DNA from: Apostichopus japonicus
Lineage: Eukaryota > Echinodermata > Holothuroidea > Aspidochirotida > Stichopodidae
Length of the DNA stretch: 64,000 nt
NCBI RefSeq assembly: GCF_037975245.1
Contig: NC_092577.1
Coordinates: 11,166,013-11,230,012 of the forward strand
Direction: 5' to 3'
In this document: in pieces, positions 1 to 11,767 of the stretch
Layout: each line of letters begins with the position of its first letter
Numbering within the stretch: the first letter of the stretch is position 1
The notes under the pieces: model-generated
Told to the model about the DNA's origin: nothing
The model's database searches: none
The model's input: the letters and a program-made list of their open reading frames with translations, nothing else
Position numbers and translations under genes: made by a program

Positions 1-215
1 CACGATAATCACATTTATCTTTATTACAAACATCTTTTCGGGTAGAAACTAGATATAAAAGGGTGTAAGGACATATAGTAGGGATATGATATAAATAACC
101 TGCCTATGATGTTAAAATCGAAGTTAATGATAAACTCCGACTTACACAGTGACGAGCGCAAAGGGGTGGTCGCATGGCTAGGGTGTTCAACAGTATTTGA
201 TTGAGGAAGCCTTTA
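1..215 (+). repeat. Dispersed repeat, copy A (second copy at 37935-38270)
   Basis: The sequence from the window edge to about 215 is recognisably the same as 37935-38270. Shared words include TTTATCTTTATTACAA, AGAAACTAGATATAAAAG and CATGGCTAGGGTGTTCAAC. The left edge is cut by the window start. The second copy is longer because a SINE sits inside it. The class of the repeat is not recognised. Confidence 0.7.
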
Positions 216-1564
216 TGTTTACATCAAAAAACAGACATATCTATAGTCTAAATATCATTTGCCATATATTAATTTTATTTTGCTGGGGAAAACCCCGTAG
301 CCCTAGATATAATAGTGTTTCAATGACCCAAGGACCACATGCGTTCCTTTATCCTTCATTCGCCTTTGGTCCTTCTACATAGATGCAGCCCCTAGAGAGG
401 GGGGGGGGGATTGCCGTGAGCATGAACATAAATAACTAACGGTAGGCGATAGACACTGACAACTAGAAGAAACGGCACTTTTTTTGATAGTCAGAAATGG
501 CAATATATTGTATAGTTGTAACTGTACAACGATGATATTTTCATGACAAATGATAGTGCTTCATAGATATATGAAGACCTGCCTGTTCAGCACAGTGGCG
601 TGTCTAGAAGTATATCGGTAAGGGGTGTTAGACGAAAAATGATGCTACCATTCCATTATTGTTACTACATCTGTGTAAACCACTTTTGCGTGCGAATGGA
701 GACCCATTATAACCTTAAATACATAATTTCAGAAATCTGAATTTAATTGCAGATATCTACAATTAATTAGAGGTATCTAAAATTTCAAACGTGCGTGTGT
801 TATAACATGTAAACAATTTGACCCCGAATGGAGATGTTGTGTTTATATTAATGACGACAATCAAGTTCGTGATGTGCGGAGCTTTGACTAATAATGTCAT
901 TCAATGAATCATATTTAGCATGTTCAGAGAAATGTCGTTCTCTGGTTAATATGGCTAGAGGAGAAAACCTTATGATAAGTAGATCATACGCTGGTATAAA
1001 CATAAGTCGCCTAGCAAGTATTGAATATACCTTGGGTATTTTTTTTAAATTTTTACAATTTCTATTACATCCTAGTTTGGTTCGGTATTTCTGTTGAGAG
1101 AGGAGGCATGGGTGGGGAAGGTAGGCAGGACCACCCAGGGTACTGCCATGGACTCCTGCATTTTTCAGTTTTACAATCCCACAAACTTCCTCTTTGGCGT
1201 GATAAAACTAGATCTGCAAGTTTTAATTAAGTTTAATTGCATGTTTGATATTTTTTTTGTAAATTTTCTGATATCGGACTTTGGAACTGAGAGCGCTGAT
1301 ATAAGCATAGAAAAAATAGAATTTTCAAAGATTTAAAGAAGTCTATCCACTAAACTTTATTCAAATAAATGTCTGTGAACGAGAGTTCACCTTCGACATC
1401 ACTCACTCCCACCCCGCCTCCCATCGCCTTATTTGCATAACTGCATTATGATATAGCTAGAGAATTTCACCAAACATCTATTTTAATTAATGCTTTAGTA
1501 TTCCTAATGCTCGCGACGACTACAGCAGTATTTGTAAATTTCTATATTATATTGTAAATTGCAG
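216..1564. other. Non-coding sequence upstream of the TRIM exon, probably intronic
   Basis: No convincing coding sequence is seen; short open frames here use non-ATG starts and resemble no family. The stretch ends in a T-rich run and the AG at 1563-1564, so at least its 3' part is likely an intron lying before the TRIM coding exon. A 5' non-coding exon or promoter could be inside it but I cannot point to one. Confidence 0.5.
1550..1564 (+). other. 3' splice site before the TRIM coding exon
   Basis: The sequence TTGTAAATTGCAG ends at 1564 and is followed by AATCTCGTC, 19 bp before the ATG. The same acceptor and the same first exon bases occur at 47580 before the second TRIM copy, so the junction is conserved in both duplicates. 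The site places the start codon in a downstream exon with an intron in the 5'UTR, as is common for TRIM genes whose coding part is one exon. Confidence 0.65.
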
Positions 1565-1583
1565 AATCTCGTCATCGAGACCA

Positions 1584-3767
1584 ATGGCTTCGTCAACTCC
1601 TCTCACGGATCTGGCAGAGAACTTCTTCATGTGTTCTGTTTGCTTGGATCAATTTAAAGAACCGAAACAGTTACCATGTCTTCACCGATATTGTAGAAAT
1701 TGCTTGAAGACACTCATTCAAGCAAGCAATGATGGAATGCTTAAGTGTCCATTGTGTGAACAGGAATACGTGATACCAGAGAAAGGGGTTGACGATTTCA
1801 AGACCAACTTCCATATGAAGAGTGTGCTTGAGTTCATACAGTTGCAAAAGTCTTTTGAAGATAAAGAATTAAAGAAATGTGTAAGCTGTTTGAAGAATAA
1901 CAAAGTTTCAGCTTATTGTTTTAAGTGCAGAGATAACTTGTGTGAACAATATTACAAGGTTCACGCCATTAGTAAAATGTTTACAGATCACAAAACCCAC
2001 ATTCTGAGGTTAGATAATATAGAAGCAAAGAATATGACACTGGATAAATTAACATCACTAACGGAAGATCCCAGGTGCCATATCCATGACAAAATAGAAG
2101 CACAATTATGCTGCAGTTCTTGCGGAAATGTACCAGTGTGCATAACTTGCACATATAATAAGCACAAAGGTCATGACCTGCATGACGTCACTACAATAGC
2201 AGAACGTGAAAGAAAACTACTGAAACAAGAACTTGCTGAATTAAACAAATACAAAAGTAAACTATATGGCCTACCAACGAAATTACAAACTACTACACAG
2301 AATCTGCATGAAAATGCCGTGAAAAAAACAGTTAGATTGATATATCAGCACCAGCAGCAGACACACAAGATTAACGATCAACTTGCAGAATGTACTAAGA
2401 AACGAAAGAGGGGTTTAGAGGACATCGAAGGCAGAAAAAGAGATAACGACCATTTGATAACTCTTGATTTTGAAGAGGAGTTGAGCAAAGTGAGAGAGAA
2501 ATATGACAAACTCAGGAAAACAACGAATCAAAAATATGACAACGAATCTGAAGAGTTTATAAACAAATGTGATAAAACTGAGGGCGAGCTCTTTAGAAAA
2601 CTTGAAAGCCTAGATGCTAACTTCAAGAATTTGACAACAGCAAAAAACCTGCTTGTAGAGCAAAATGAAGATGAACTAAAACAAATAAGAGAATTTTGCA
2701 AACAGATTATTAAACGGTACGAGAACTTCACAGCAACGTCTTCATCTATTCTTGCTTCTAAAGACGATTGGACAGACGCCCAGTGTATCCCTGATATTAG
2801 AGCAGCCTTTGAACCTCTGATACAAGAAATGAAAAAAGAATATCCAGAGTTAAACTCTTTATCTGATTTCGATATCAGTGATATAACAAAGGTTGTTATT
2901 GACAACGTCACGATTGCTCAGCATAAACAGTCAGTGGTTGAGGTTGCAGGAATCAAAGTTAATAATGGGTATTTCTCTGGTATTGGAAGCAGAGGAGATG
3001 TCAATATTGTCATAATTCATAAGCCATCTAAAGGGTATTTATACATGAATGTGTTCAACAGAAAAGGAGAAGTACAAAGAAAGGGTCGGTTCAAGATTGA
3101 TGAGTGCTTAGCCATCTGCGGTTTTGTATTTGGGATCAAAGCTGTAACATGGAATTTGCGGAGTGAAATCGGTATATATGATGTACGTGATGGTGCATAT
3201 AGGAAGAAAAACGTTCGTAACGTCATCAATAGTCGGTCATCTGATCAGTACATGAGTTGTGTAACTATTGATCCTGTAAAGAATCATATTATTGTTGGTA
3301 CTTGCAGCAGAAATGTTTATGTATTGACTGCTCAAATGAATTTCAGTCACATGATTACACTACCAGATGTAATCGATGCACCTTGTGACATCGCTGTACA
3401 TAGAGGGAGTTTCCTGGTCTGTGACAGTTCGTGTTGTACAGCATATGCAGTCACCATGAAGGAATCACAGAGTAAGCTGATTTTAAAATTCACCAAACCA
3501 GATCTTAATGGATTGGACTGGAGACCTACCTGTGTCTGCACTGACAAAAATGAGTTCATCTACATGATATGGAGAGCAACCACCTTATGTAAGCAGAAAT
3601 GCATTTTGGTACAATACAGTCAGGATGGCCGAAAATTACTCACAACAAGATTATTATATGATAGCGTTCGCTATGTATCAACATTAGAAGAGAACGGTAT
3701 GGAAAAACTTCTAATAGCAACATGGAAAGAGGGAGAGTTTTACACGTACGACCTAGTAGTGACGTAG
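1584..3767 (+). CDS. TRIM family RING/B-box protein with C-terminal propeller-like region (copy 1)
   Basis: A single open exon encodes 727 aa with the tripartite-motif order. The RING finger (residues 17-58) has a full C3HC4 set: C17, C20, C32, H34, C37, C40, C55, C58. B-box 1 follows (99-139), then a complete B-box 2 (C165, H168, C177, C180, C186, C189, H194, H197). A charged, heptad-rich coiled coil spans about 205-400. Residues about 450-727 look like the NHL or beta-propeller-type ends of invertebrate TRIM2/3/71/56-like proteins, but the repeats are weak. Such proteins are E3 ubiquitin ligases; the substrate cannot be told from sequence. The ATG is the first in the exon, 19 bp after the acceptor, just ahead of the RING. 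Odd point: the sixth B-box 1 ligand is Tyr123 (codon 1950-1952, TAT), whereas copy 2 has TGT (Cys). The family is secure, the individual name is not. Confidence 0.9.
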   Translation: MASSTPLTDLAENFFMCSVCLDQFKEPKQLPCLHRYCRNCLKTLIQASNDGMLKCPLCEQEYVIPEKGVDDFKTNFHMKSVLEFIQLQKSFEDKELKKCVSCLKNNKVSAYCFKCRDNLCEQYYKVHAISKMFTDHKTHILRLDNIEAKNMTLDKLTSLTEDPRCHIHDKIEAQLCCSSCGNVPVCITCTYNKHKGHDLHDVTTIAERERKLLKQELAELNKYKSKLYGLPTKLQTTTQNLHENAVKKTVRLIYQHQQQTHKINDQLAECTKKRKRGLEDIEGRKRDNDHLITLDFEEELSKVREKYDKLRKTTNQKYDNESEEFINKCDKTEGELFRKLESLDANFKNLTTAKNLLVEQNEDELKQIREFCKQIIKRYENFTATSSSILASKDDWTDAQCIPDIRAAFEPLIQEMKKEYPELNSLSDFDISDITKVVIDNVTIAQHKQSVVEVAGIKVNNGYFSGIGSRGDVNIVIIHKPSKGYLYMNVFNRKGEVQRKGRFKIDECLAICGFVFGIKAVTWNLRSEIGIYDVRDGAYRKKNVRNVINSRSSDQYMSCVTIDPVKNHIIVGTCSRNVYVLTAQMNFSHMITLPDVIDAPCDIAVHRGSFLVCDSSCCTAYAVTMKESQSKLILKFTKPDLNGLDWRPTCVCTDKNEFIYMIWRATTLCKQKCILVQYSQDGRKLLTTRLLYDSVRYVSTLEENGMEKLLIATWKEGEFYTYDLVVT

Positions 3768-4289
3768 ATTTTTGCAAATCATTTCAAGTCATTATTAGAA
3801 GCCACCTAAGAACTTCAGGGTGCTCTCAGCTTAAATGCAGAAATTTATTCATCAAGGAATATGACTTTAATTTTCTATCGCAATTTTTTGCCTTAGTTTA
3901 TTTGTGTTGTTACTTGTGGTTGTATTTCCCGACAGGCAGATTATATCTAAAAATACATTAGTATTAATCATATTAGTAAATGTATTTCAGCATCTGGTTG
4001 GAAGAACTGATACCCTAATAGTATTTTCCTGGTGAGAATTACATATCTCACATTGGAAAGTCATTTTTTAACTTCCAAGTTGTTTCCGAGCATATTCCGT
4101 TTTATTGGCATCAGCACCATTGACTGCACCTAAACTGATATATCACATCCACAGTACTTGATACACACACAGAAACCAATTAAAACTAATTAAAAAACTG
4201 ATAAAGAGTATCGTTGTACATGTATCTCTGAGTGTACATGTTAGACTATACCGGTACATAGTTCTAATATACACATAAGCCAATCATCA

Positions 4290-4530
4290 GTACTTAATAC
4301 ACACATAACTAACTTAAAGTATTGAAAAGAACATCTCTACGTAGTTATATCCACTGCTAACTATACCTGTTGAAAAGAAAAGTACATCGTATCCGTAGTA
4401 CTTGATACTTACAAATAGCGATCCATATAGTATTTAAAAATATCGAAAAGCACATCGCTACGTAGTAACACCACTGCTTCGCTGGCTGAACCTAATAAAA
4501 ACGAGTGCATCATGTCCGTAGTACTTTATA
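4290..4530. repeat. Two diverged tandem units of about 115 bp
   Basis: The string CTACGTAGT followed by CCACTGCT recurs at about 4337 and 4458, each followed by a CATCnTnTCCGTAGTACTT segment. The spacing is about 115-120 bp. The two units are clearly related but imperfect. Confidence 0.55.
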
Positions 4531-5129
4531 CTATCCATATATATATATATTATAACTATATATGCACATACTTCTTCACTAATTATTGAAGTTACTTATT
4601 ACCAAGGAACACCTTACATATATTAGGTCAACGGTGATTAACAGCTACACATTTTCCATTAAACTGAAAAGTAAACAGATTTTTGTTAGGCTAATTTTAG
4701 GTTTCATATACATTTCTATTTACTGTATATTAGTCCTTTGAAGGAATATGTTAACATACAGTCTTAGGTTGTACTGTTGGTATCTTTATACGTTTATTGA
4801 ATGTTATTCTATCCAACTGCAAAATTGATCAAACATCAAAAATAATACTTCAGAACCAAAATTAGTTACATATATGTAAAAGAATAAACAACATATAAGA
4901 ACTTGTGATAATTTTGTTATGATTATTCAAAAGATTTTTTTGTTTTATCATATCTTCTGTTTTAATTCGAACAATCCTTGGCGAATATTTAAGCGTAAAT
5001 ATCACTGACATTAGTTTTCTTACAAACGTCGTCTTTTTCTACTCAACAGCACGTCAGCTTTTGGGTTGTTGATTAGATCCTTTGCTGATCTTTTATACCA
5101 GACTTGGTGAAGTTGTAACAATTACGAGG

Positions 5130-5660
5130 GGTACAGGTTTCATTAACATCTGGAGGTCAAAGGTCATTTGTGGTCATAAATGGTGAAATCATAAAATTAA
5201 AAAAAACTACTACTCCTAAGGGTTATTTTTGATGTGCATTACACTTGGTGATAGTGATCAATATATGACTGGTCGTCAAAGGTTTACCTTATCAAAGGTG
5301 AAAAGCCAAATAAGTCAAAGCAAACCATATTTTTTAAAAGCCTACCCGTCTTTGAGTTTATGTTTCTAATTTTGGTCAAACTTGGTCATACTGAACAAAA
5401 AGTGATTGGTCATGAAACTTACACTTAACTTTCAGGTTGAATATATCATTTGCGGCCTAAATGATCTGAATTAGGTGAAAGTGACACAAAAAGCTAATCC
5501 ATATAATGTGTCGATTAGCTTTTCATCAACCATTGGTCATGCTAATCTCAAGGGATGGGTTATTATCGTTGTACTTAATCTTCACTTGGTCAAAAGAGGT
5601 CAACATATTTTATATGGTATGGTTTTAACTTAGTGACCGTGATTATAAGATGATATTGTT
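5130..5660. repeat. GGTCAAAGGTCA-type degenerate repeat tract
   Basis: Repeated GGTCA words appear (GGTCAAAGGTCATTTG near 5155, then GGTCAAACTTGGTCATAC, AAAGAGGTCAACAT and others) over about 500 bp. The style matches the better-preserved array at 63050-63330, so this is probably a decayed member of the same widespread repeat class. Confidence 0.45.
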
Positions 5661-7754
5661 GATCCGTAGGTCAGTGTCATGTGAGGTTCCTCTAGTCAGC
5701 TAGTATGCCACATCTCACCAAAAGAAAACAAATCCAAATCTAGGCTGTACTGTCTTGATACAGTACAATTAATGCAACACGTTGTCTTCCTGGCTCAAGT
5801 TTCATTAATGAAACCAATGAAACGACAAAACGCCACGGTAATTAAGAGGTTTCTGCTTTTGATAGTCCGTGGGTAAAAGTAGGAAAAGTGATTTAAAAGT
5901 TGTTTATCGTTACAAAATCATGGAGAATACACGAAAACTGTATATTTGTTTGATGATACATATTATTTTCCAAATGTGAAGGACCCTTGACGTTCCATGT
6001 ACAGTGCAGTAGTGACTCATTTCCGCACTGTTCACACAGAACAATGATGCAATTTGTTAAGGGATAACACATATTAATGTATAGCACAGTTAGTGTGCCA
6101 CTCCCTATTTTCTAACTAATTGCGAGAAACACAAAATCGTTTGAATATTTGTTGAACTTTGCGAATCTGATTATCAGCTGCTGTAAACGTCTGTAATTAT
6201 GATACGTGGATATGAGTTAACTATCAACTTTTGTTAAGTTTGGATTTTCTTTAATGAACTCTGTAACTGCAAAACTTCATGATGATTGCGGACTATTTCC
6301 AGGCCCGTTGGCTAAGGCCAGGTTCTACAATCTTACCATTCTTGGGTTGTATGGGAGTTGACTTAGGCTAGCGTAAAATGCAGCACATGTACATGTACTA
6401 CGGGATATAAATAGCACATTTAATTAATCTTCATAGTAATTTATGGGGGTTCTTTAAGTAAAGAAGTATACTATAACTTAAGAGGGTATAATGGTTTAAA
6501 GAATTTTTTGCAGTTTCACTGTAGAAACATGTATCCACGTGAGGAAAATAGCATTCTGGGAGATCGCCCTCACTTTACTTCAAAATGGCGGATCTCATGA
6601 ACTGTAATTAGACTCATTCCAGTTGCATATATGGAGGGGTTCTATTAGTAGTAGACTGTGGACTTGTTTTATAATGTAGCCCTACCTTTGTAATACTTAA
6701 TTGTTTTGAAGTCACACTTATGTCTACTTTGAGTTAGTATTCTCTTCCTTCTTAAAAGGATGCATTTTACCGGCAGTCTTGTTTTATATGCTGTAAGGAG
6801 ATACATGATAACTTTATGATTGGTGATTTAGTCTTAAAGGGATAGCATGTTTATAGCTGAAACTATTAACCTTCTCTTTAACCAATTTCAATTGACTGCA
6901 GTAATTGCACCATGCATTTTGTAAGTCATGCATTTCACCTTTGGAGGTTTGAACTTGAAGCAATATAGTACATCACAACCTGTACATGTTGGGTAGTCAA
7001 AGTAGTCTGTGGTCAATATTATTTTGATGACGCAATGGTCGCAACTACTTGTACTTTAAATATTGTTCTACAATGGATTAACAACACTGGTCGTTGAATT
7101 GTTAATATGTCATAATGATGCCCATTGTATGTTTCCTTTTAGAATTGGTTTTAGGTGATTATTGAACTGTTTCTGGGATGTTTAGATGTGTACAGTGTAT
7201 AGTTTTTTATTTGTATTATTATTGTTTACTTTAATTTATTTACAGGTGAACAAAAAGTCCGGTGACAATTTATAGCCACTGCTCTCTTTAATATGATTTT
7301 ACTTTGATTTGATCTTGATCTCTGTAGTTGCATGTTAAATGCCTTGCGCTACCAAACAAGAGAGGTAATATATAAAACACTGCTTCTTTGTATTTTTTCC
7401 ACGACATCCTTACACAAATATAATGTTCTCATGCGTCATAGTTGCACATTAATGTTTGAGAGGACAAAATGGTGGACACTTCCCCAAACTGATGAGTAAA
7501 AAATAGAGTATATTGCCAAGTATGCACATATGATCAGGGACATCTAAATACTCGTTGTAAATTGATATTGATACCTTTCTTTCATTTCATGAACATAAAA
7601 GTCTTATCAAGGCCACACAATGTCAACAATCTTAATAGAGTTCGCTCATGTGGCAACGTTATAATCCCAATTTGACCCCAGGGAGGCACAATTAAGCAGA
7701 AAATATGTTGTTAGTCCTGTTAACAGTAGAATGTAATTTAGAAAGAAATAACCC

Positions 7755-7875
7755 GACCCCTGCCGCATCCTACCCTGTCCCTCCCTTACCCCATCATACC
7801 CCAAACCCATACCCCATACCCATACAACCCCATACAACCCGACCCCATCCCCAACCCCAACCATACCCCAACATT
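7755..7875 (+). repeat. C-rich simple repeat (CCCATAC / CCCAAC units)
   Basis: About 120 bp of irregular CCCCATACCC, ACAACCC and CCCCAAC units on the plus strand, with almost no G. It directly precedes the tRNA-like head of the SINE at 7876. The open frames on both strands across it are by-products of the low-complexity repeat. Confidence 0.8.
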
Positions 7876-8110
7876 ATGGGAGTGTTAGTTCAGCGGTTAA
7901 CGCCGGTGCCTTCGAATCATAAGGTCCCCGGTTCAAGTCACCCAAGACTAATGTTTGTCGTCCAGTTACAGAGTTGTTGACAATTCATAATCATGGATGT
8001 TAAATATGAATATAAGAGATTGGCTTCGGTCAGCTTTCGGCTTTGGTAAGCCAATGAGGCTTCTTTGCGAAGTTCCTGCTTACAAGAGGATCTAAAATAC
8101 ATACATAACT
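7876..8110 (+). mobile_element. tRNA-derived SINE, near full length
   Basis: The 5' part is tRNA-like: an A-box-like segment (TTAGTTCAGCGGTTAACG, about 7884) and a B-box-like segment (GGTTCAAGTCA, about 7929), the internal RNA polymerase III promoter layout. An unrelated body follows (GTTAAATATGAATATAAGAG, then CAATGAGGCTTCTT), ending near a short ATACATA tail. The body recurs at 38040-38165 inside another repeat, so this is a mobile family and not a tRNA gene. The exact 5' end is uncertain. Confidence 0.75.
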
Positions 8111-10148
8111 ATAAAAAACAGTTGAAATGCAACCGCAGTATTCCCTTTAATTTACTGGTAGTAAAGAATGAGGGACATATTTACTTCTGTCTTCACAAAC
8201 ACATTGTCAAATTAAGCTGAACTCCTAATTGGTTTGGTGAAAGTAGTTATTTAGGTTTGTTGTAAATCATTTCTACTCCTTGAATGTATAAGTTTTACTG
8301 TGCATCACAGGTTCATACTTAATAAAGACAATTTGTTCATGTATTCAAAAAATACCTTAAATGTATGAACTAAATATTGTACAATATAATCTAAATACAT
8401 AAAAAGTGAAATCTTCCAGAAAATGAGAAACAGGAGCCTAGCTCTTATGTCTCCTCAAAATTGAAACTATAACTTAATTTTCTTTGTAAATTTGAAGTTT
8501 AAGTTCATGAGTATTGAACTAAAATTTGAGAATTCTTAAACATTACTAGAAGATTCCAAAAGTGCTTTCCCAAGAGGCTTTCATGCTCCAAACTATTCCC
8601 AGCTATTGTGGATTAAAAAATGATCAAATATGTCAGGATCGACGAAATAAATTAAGTTTTAAACGTCCAGTGGTGCATTCTGAAGTATAAATTTAAGTCG
8701 ATACAAGAAGCTCTTAACGCAATATGTGCTAATAAATAATAATAAACTCGAACATTTCCCCGACTGATTTAGGTAGTGACATGAATCTGTATGTTGGAGT
8801 ATGTCCCCCCTCCCCTCCCCCACCCGGAAAGAAAATTAAAATTTAGACGTCAACTGGTGCATTCGGAGGCAAATCTAGACTATATGTATATAGAAGCAGT
8901 CTAAAAGCAAGGCCACCCCCCCCCCTTTGCGTACGCCATTGACTAAGTATCCTTCAGTCACTTTGTAGGAACAAAACAAATTACTTTTAACTAAACTTTG
9001 AAGATACAGAAAGGTTTGTCAGTGTGAACGTCTCTGCAAATTATTCAATTTATTTCGTCCATAATGTCATGTCAGAATGTGAAATATCATGTATTTGTCT
9101 AAGCACTCCCATGTTGCTGAATGTAACACTCTTATACATATATATATTGCTGATAGCAAGTCGAAAGTCCGATGGTATTTAATCGCACCCATCTGCTACG
9201 ATTTGATTGCTAGTTACTACTACCTGCTTACTTGCTTTGCATTTGCGGCAACTTTGTATTTTGGTAGGGCGCCATCGTTTTTTCAAGTTCTGCGCTCCTA
9301 GTGCCATTCATGTACGGAAGTCAAAAAATGGCATTCTTCTGCCAAGACCTTTTTGTTTTCTACATTACTGTTCGTCAATACAGGCGCGGGTCCAAAGGTG
9401 TGGGTCTGGATCGTTGGAACCGACTCCTTTGTAGGGTGGTCTGGATTTCCTCCCTCTGAACTGGGGGTTTCCTCCCACATAATTTTTAACGTGAAATGGA
9501 GCCTTCTGAGTCATCATTCAGGCTGCAAAATTAGTTCTATAATTATAGGTCTACACGCAATTCTGTGATAATACCTAATTTCATTTATGTGTAGGGTTGA
9601 AAATTAGGGCCTGTTTACCACCCAGTGCCTCCCTCTCTCCCCAATATGTATTAATGGCGTATGAATGGCATTGCATTACTGTCAATGTATTTTGGTAGGG
9701 CGACATTGATTTCAAGTTCCGCTTTCCTAGTGCCCTTCATGCACGGAAGTCAAAATATCCCTCCCTCCTCCTCTCTTGAGGACCCCAATATATTGAAAGG
9801 TGCGTCACTCGTAAATTAACTGTATACTCTATACTAACCTGTAATGTATCCATTGTTCAGTGCAGACCTAAGTCTGTGCCACTCGGCCTTAGTGATTCTA
9901 CTGGTGTGAATGCGTATTAATGGCATTGTATAACTGTCAATGAGAGTGTATTATGCACGTGTAATACTTGTACAGAGTGCACATTTGTGCTTTTAAATCT
10001 GAATTTCTTTTGGTGCAAATGTTCAACTGGAGAAATTTGGTACACAGTAATATTTGGCTTAAATCATCAAATGTTTCCTTCTAAAATGTTAACCAAAAAT
10101 ACTTCTTTACAGAATATACAGAATATATTCCAGAATATATAACATAAT
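8111..10148. other. Intergenic, no gene seen
   Basis: No credible coding block. It contains the duplicated segment at 9262-9330 and 9692-9757 (listed separately), C/G homopolymer runs near 8805 and 8915, and an AGAATATA-rich tract at 10110-10148 that resumes at 15541. Confidence 0.55.
9262..9757 (+). repeat. Direct repeat pair of about 68 bp
   Basis: 9262-9330 and 9692-9757 share GGTAGGGCG, TTTCAAGTTC, CCTAGTGCC, TTCATG and ACGGAAGTCAAAA in the same order. They are separated by about 360 bp. The segments may be parts of one repeat family or a local duplication. Confidence 0.6.
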
Positions 10149-10164
10149 CAGGGGCGTATCCAGG

Positions 10165-10830
10165 ATTTTCTAACCCGGGGGCGCGAATTAGTATCTAAGC
10201 GGAGCGCCAACATCGGTTGGCGCGGAGCGTACAAGGAATTTTCAGGTTTTGATACCCCCTAGATCACCGGAAATGGCACTTCTCGGGCTTGAAAATGACC
10301 AACCAGATTTACACTTTTGCCTGAGAACCAAGTATTTCCCAATATTTTTTTTTCCATCCATAACCTTTTTGAAGATTTTAACCAGTCACACATCATGTTC
10401 GACCTCATTGCATGTCCTGTGGATCATTGCTTTTGTAGGTGATTCTACGTCACGGGCCCAAAATATCCGAAAGCCCCACTTTTCAAAGTTTAAAGCCCAT
10501 TATTTGTTCAGAATTTGAAAATTCACATTTCTCGTGAAGAAAATCACTTCAAAACATATACATATATACAAAATTCAATCTATGGACAACCAATATAGAA
10601 AAACCTCCTTCAACCCCTAACAGACAGGTCAAAATTGCTACGAGTAGAGGAAAGTATGATGAAGAATGTTGGTCAGGAAGTTTTCGAAAATTCAGACACA
10701 GTTAATTTATTGGTGTACAAATATTACAACCTATTATAACGGCAATTATAAAACTTCGTTGAAGGAAATGAAAAATACCAGATATTTCCGATATGCGATA
10801 TCAGATATTTCGAACCCGAACACTACACAC
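10165..10830 (+). repeat. Dispersed repeat R10, plus-oriented copy
   Basis: This 0.65-kb block is matched in reverse orientation by 20601-21236. Shared features include a GCGGAGCGCCAAC/GTTGGCGCGGAGCGTAC hairpin, TTCTCGGGCTTGAAAATGACCAACC-like sequence and CAGACACAGTTAATTTATTG. The open frame crossing it looks non-coding. Probably a non-autonomous DNA element. Confidence 0.7.
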
Positions 10831-11064
10831 ACAGGCGTAGGAGGCGGGGGCTGCAGCCCCCCCCCCCCCAACCAAACTTGTTCCCCTGAAAATTCGGGCA
10901 ATATGCTGAGAATAAATGAATAGTTTAAAAATTATCTCCTTGGTAATTAAAATAAAGTTCTAAGCTTGGCAGACTAATTCGCCATTACTACTGTAAAAGA
11001 GAGTTTTGACATAATTGGACCTGTATGCTTTTTCTCCATTTACATCAGACATTTCGTTGTTTAC

Positions 11065-11235
11065 ATTAGGCGTGTAGCGAGTAATTTGCCAACGGAATGG
11101 CGAAGCCTGTAGGCAAACTATCTAAGCGGAGCGCCACAATGGGTTGGCGCGAAGCGTACAAGAAAATTTTGGCCGAAAATGCCTCCCAGATCGCTGGAAA
11201 TGACACTTCCCAGGCCTTGTAAGTTGCATCTAAGC
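11065..11235 (+). repeat. Partial third copy of repeat R10
   Basis: The segment with TCTAAGCGGAGCGCCAC, GGGTTGGCGCGAAGCGTACA and CGCTGGAAATGACACTTCCC repeats the first 130 bp of 10165-10830 in the same orientation, then stops. Confidence 0.65.
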
Positions 11236-11424
11236 ATTGTCTATTTTTAAACTACTAGCGATATCATAGAGAAAATTTGCTCGGGGGGGGGGGGCGGTCG
11301 CCCCTTCCCGAAATGCGTCATGTTCCCCGACGACTCGGTCGAGTTCATGACCAGCCACAGTTGGTTCCATTGCACAATTGTTCAAGGCGTCCATACACAC
11401 ACACGCGTTATGCTAGACCATATA

Positions 11425-11426
11425 TA

Positions 11427-11460
<34 letters not shown>
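11425..11460. repeat. (TA)n microsatellite
   Basis: Uninterrupted alternating TA over roughly 30 bp, following an ACACAC run. Confidence 0.9.
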
Positions 11461-11461
<1 letters not shown>

Positions 11462-11767
11462 TACATTAGTGAGAGAGGAAAAATGGAAACGTCAACTAGA
11501 GCACCAATGGTGCAGAAGCTCATACCTTTTCGAGCTTAAAAATGTAGGGCCCACAAAACTTTATGGCCCACCAAATTTCAGGCCATTTTTCAAATTCCAC
11601 CAATTTTGGGCCCATGGGGGATACCCCCCCTCCGTTAGCAGAATACTGGCCTCACCACTGGCTATAATTCCTATTTTCCCCCTTTAAATCCTGTTTTACC
11701 CACTCTCTCAAACAATACCACTGACCTACCCTATTAAACTTTCTCCCCTCTACCTGAGCAGACCTGA

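Larger units (their letters stand above)
3768..7690. other. Intergenic: 3' flank of TRIM copy 1, no gene seen
   Basis: AT-rich DNA with no credible coding block on either strand. It holds a short diverged tandem at about 4290-4530 and a GGTCAAAGGTCA-type stretch at about 5130-5660, listed separately. The rest, including 5660-7690, shows nothing I can name. Confidence 0.6.

Noticed and set aside
2528-2911. 127-codon minus-strand open frame inside the TRIM gene
   Set aside because: Antisense shadow of the Lys/Glu-rich coiled coil, as is the 48186-48581 frame in copy 2.
7885-7945. tRNA gene at the SINE head
   Set aside because: A and B boxes are present but acceptor pairing is poor and the body recurs at 38 kb, so it is a SINE.
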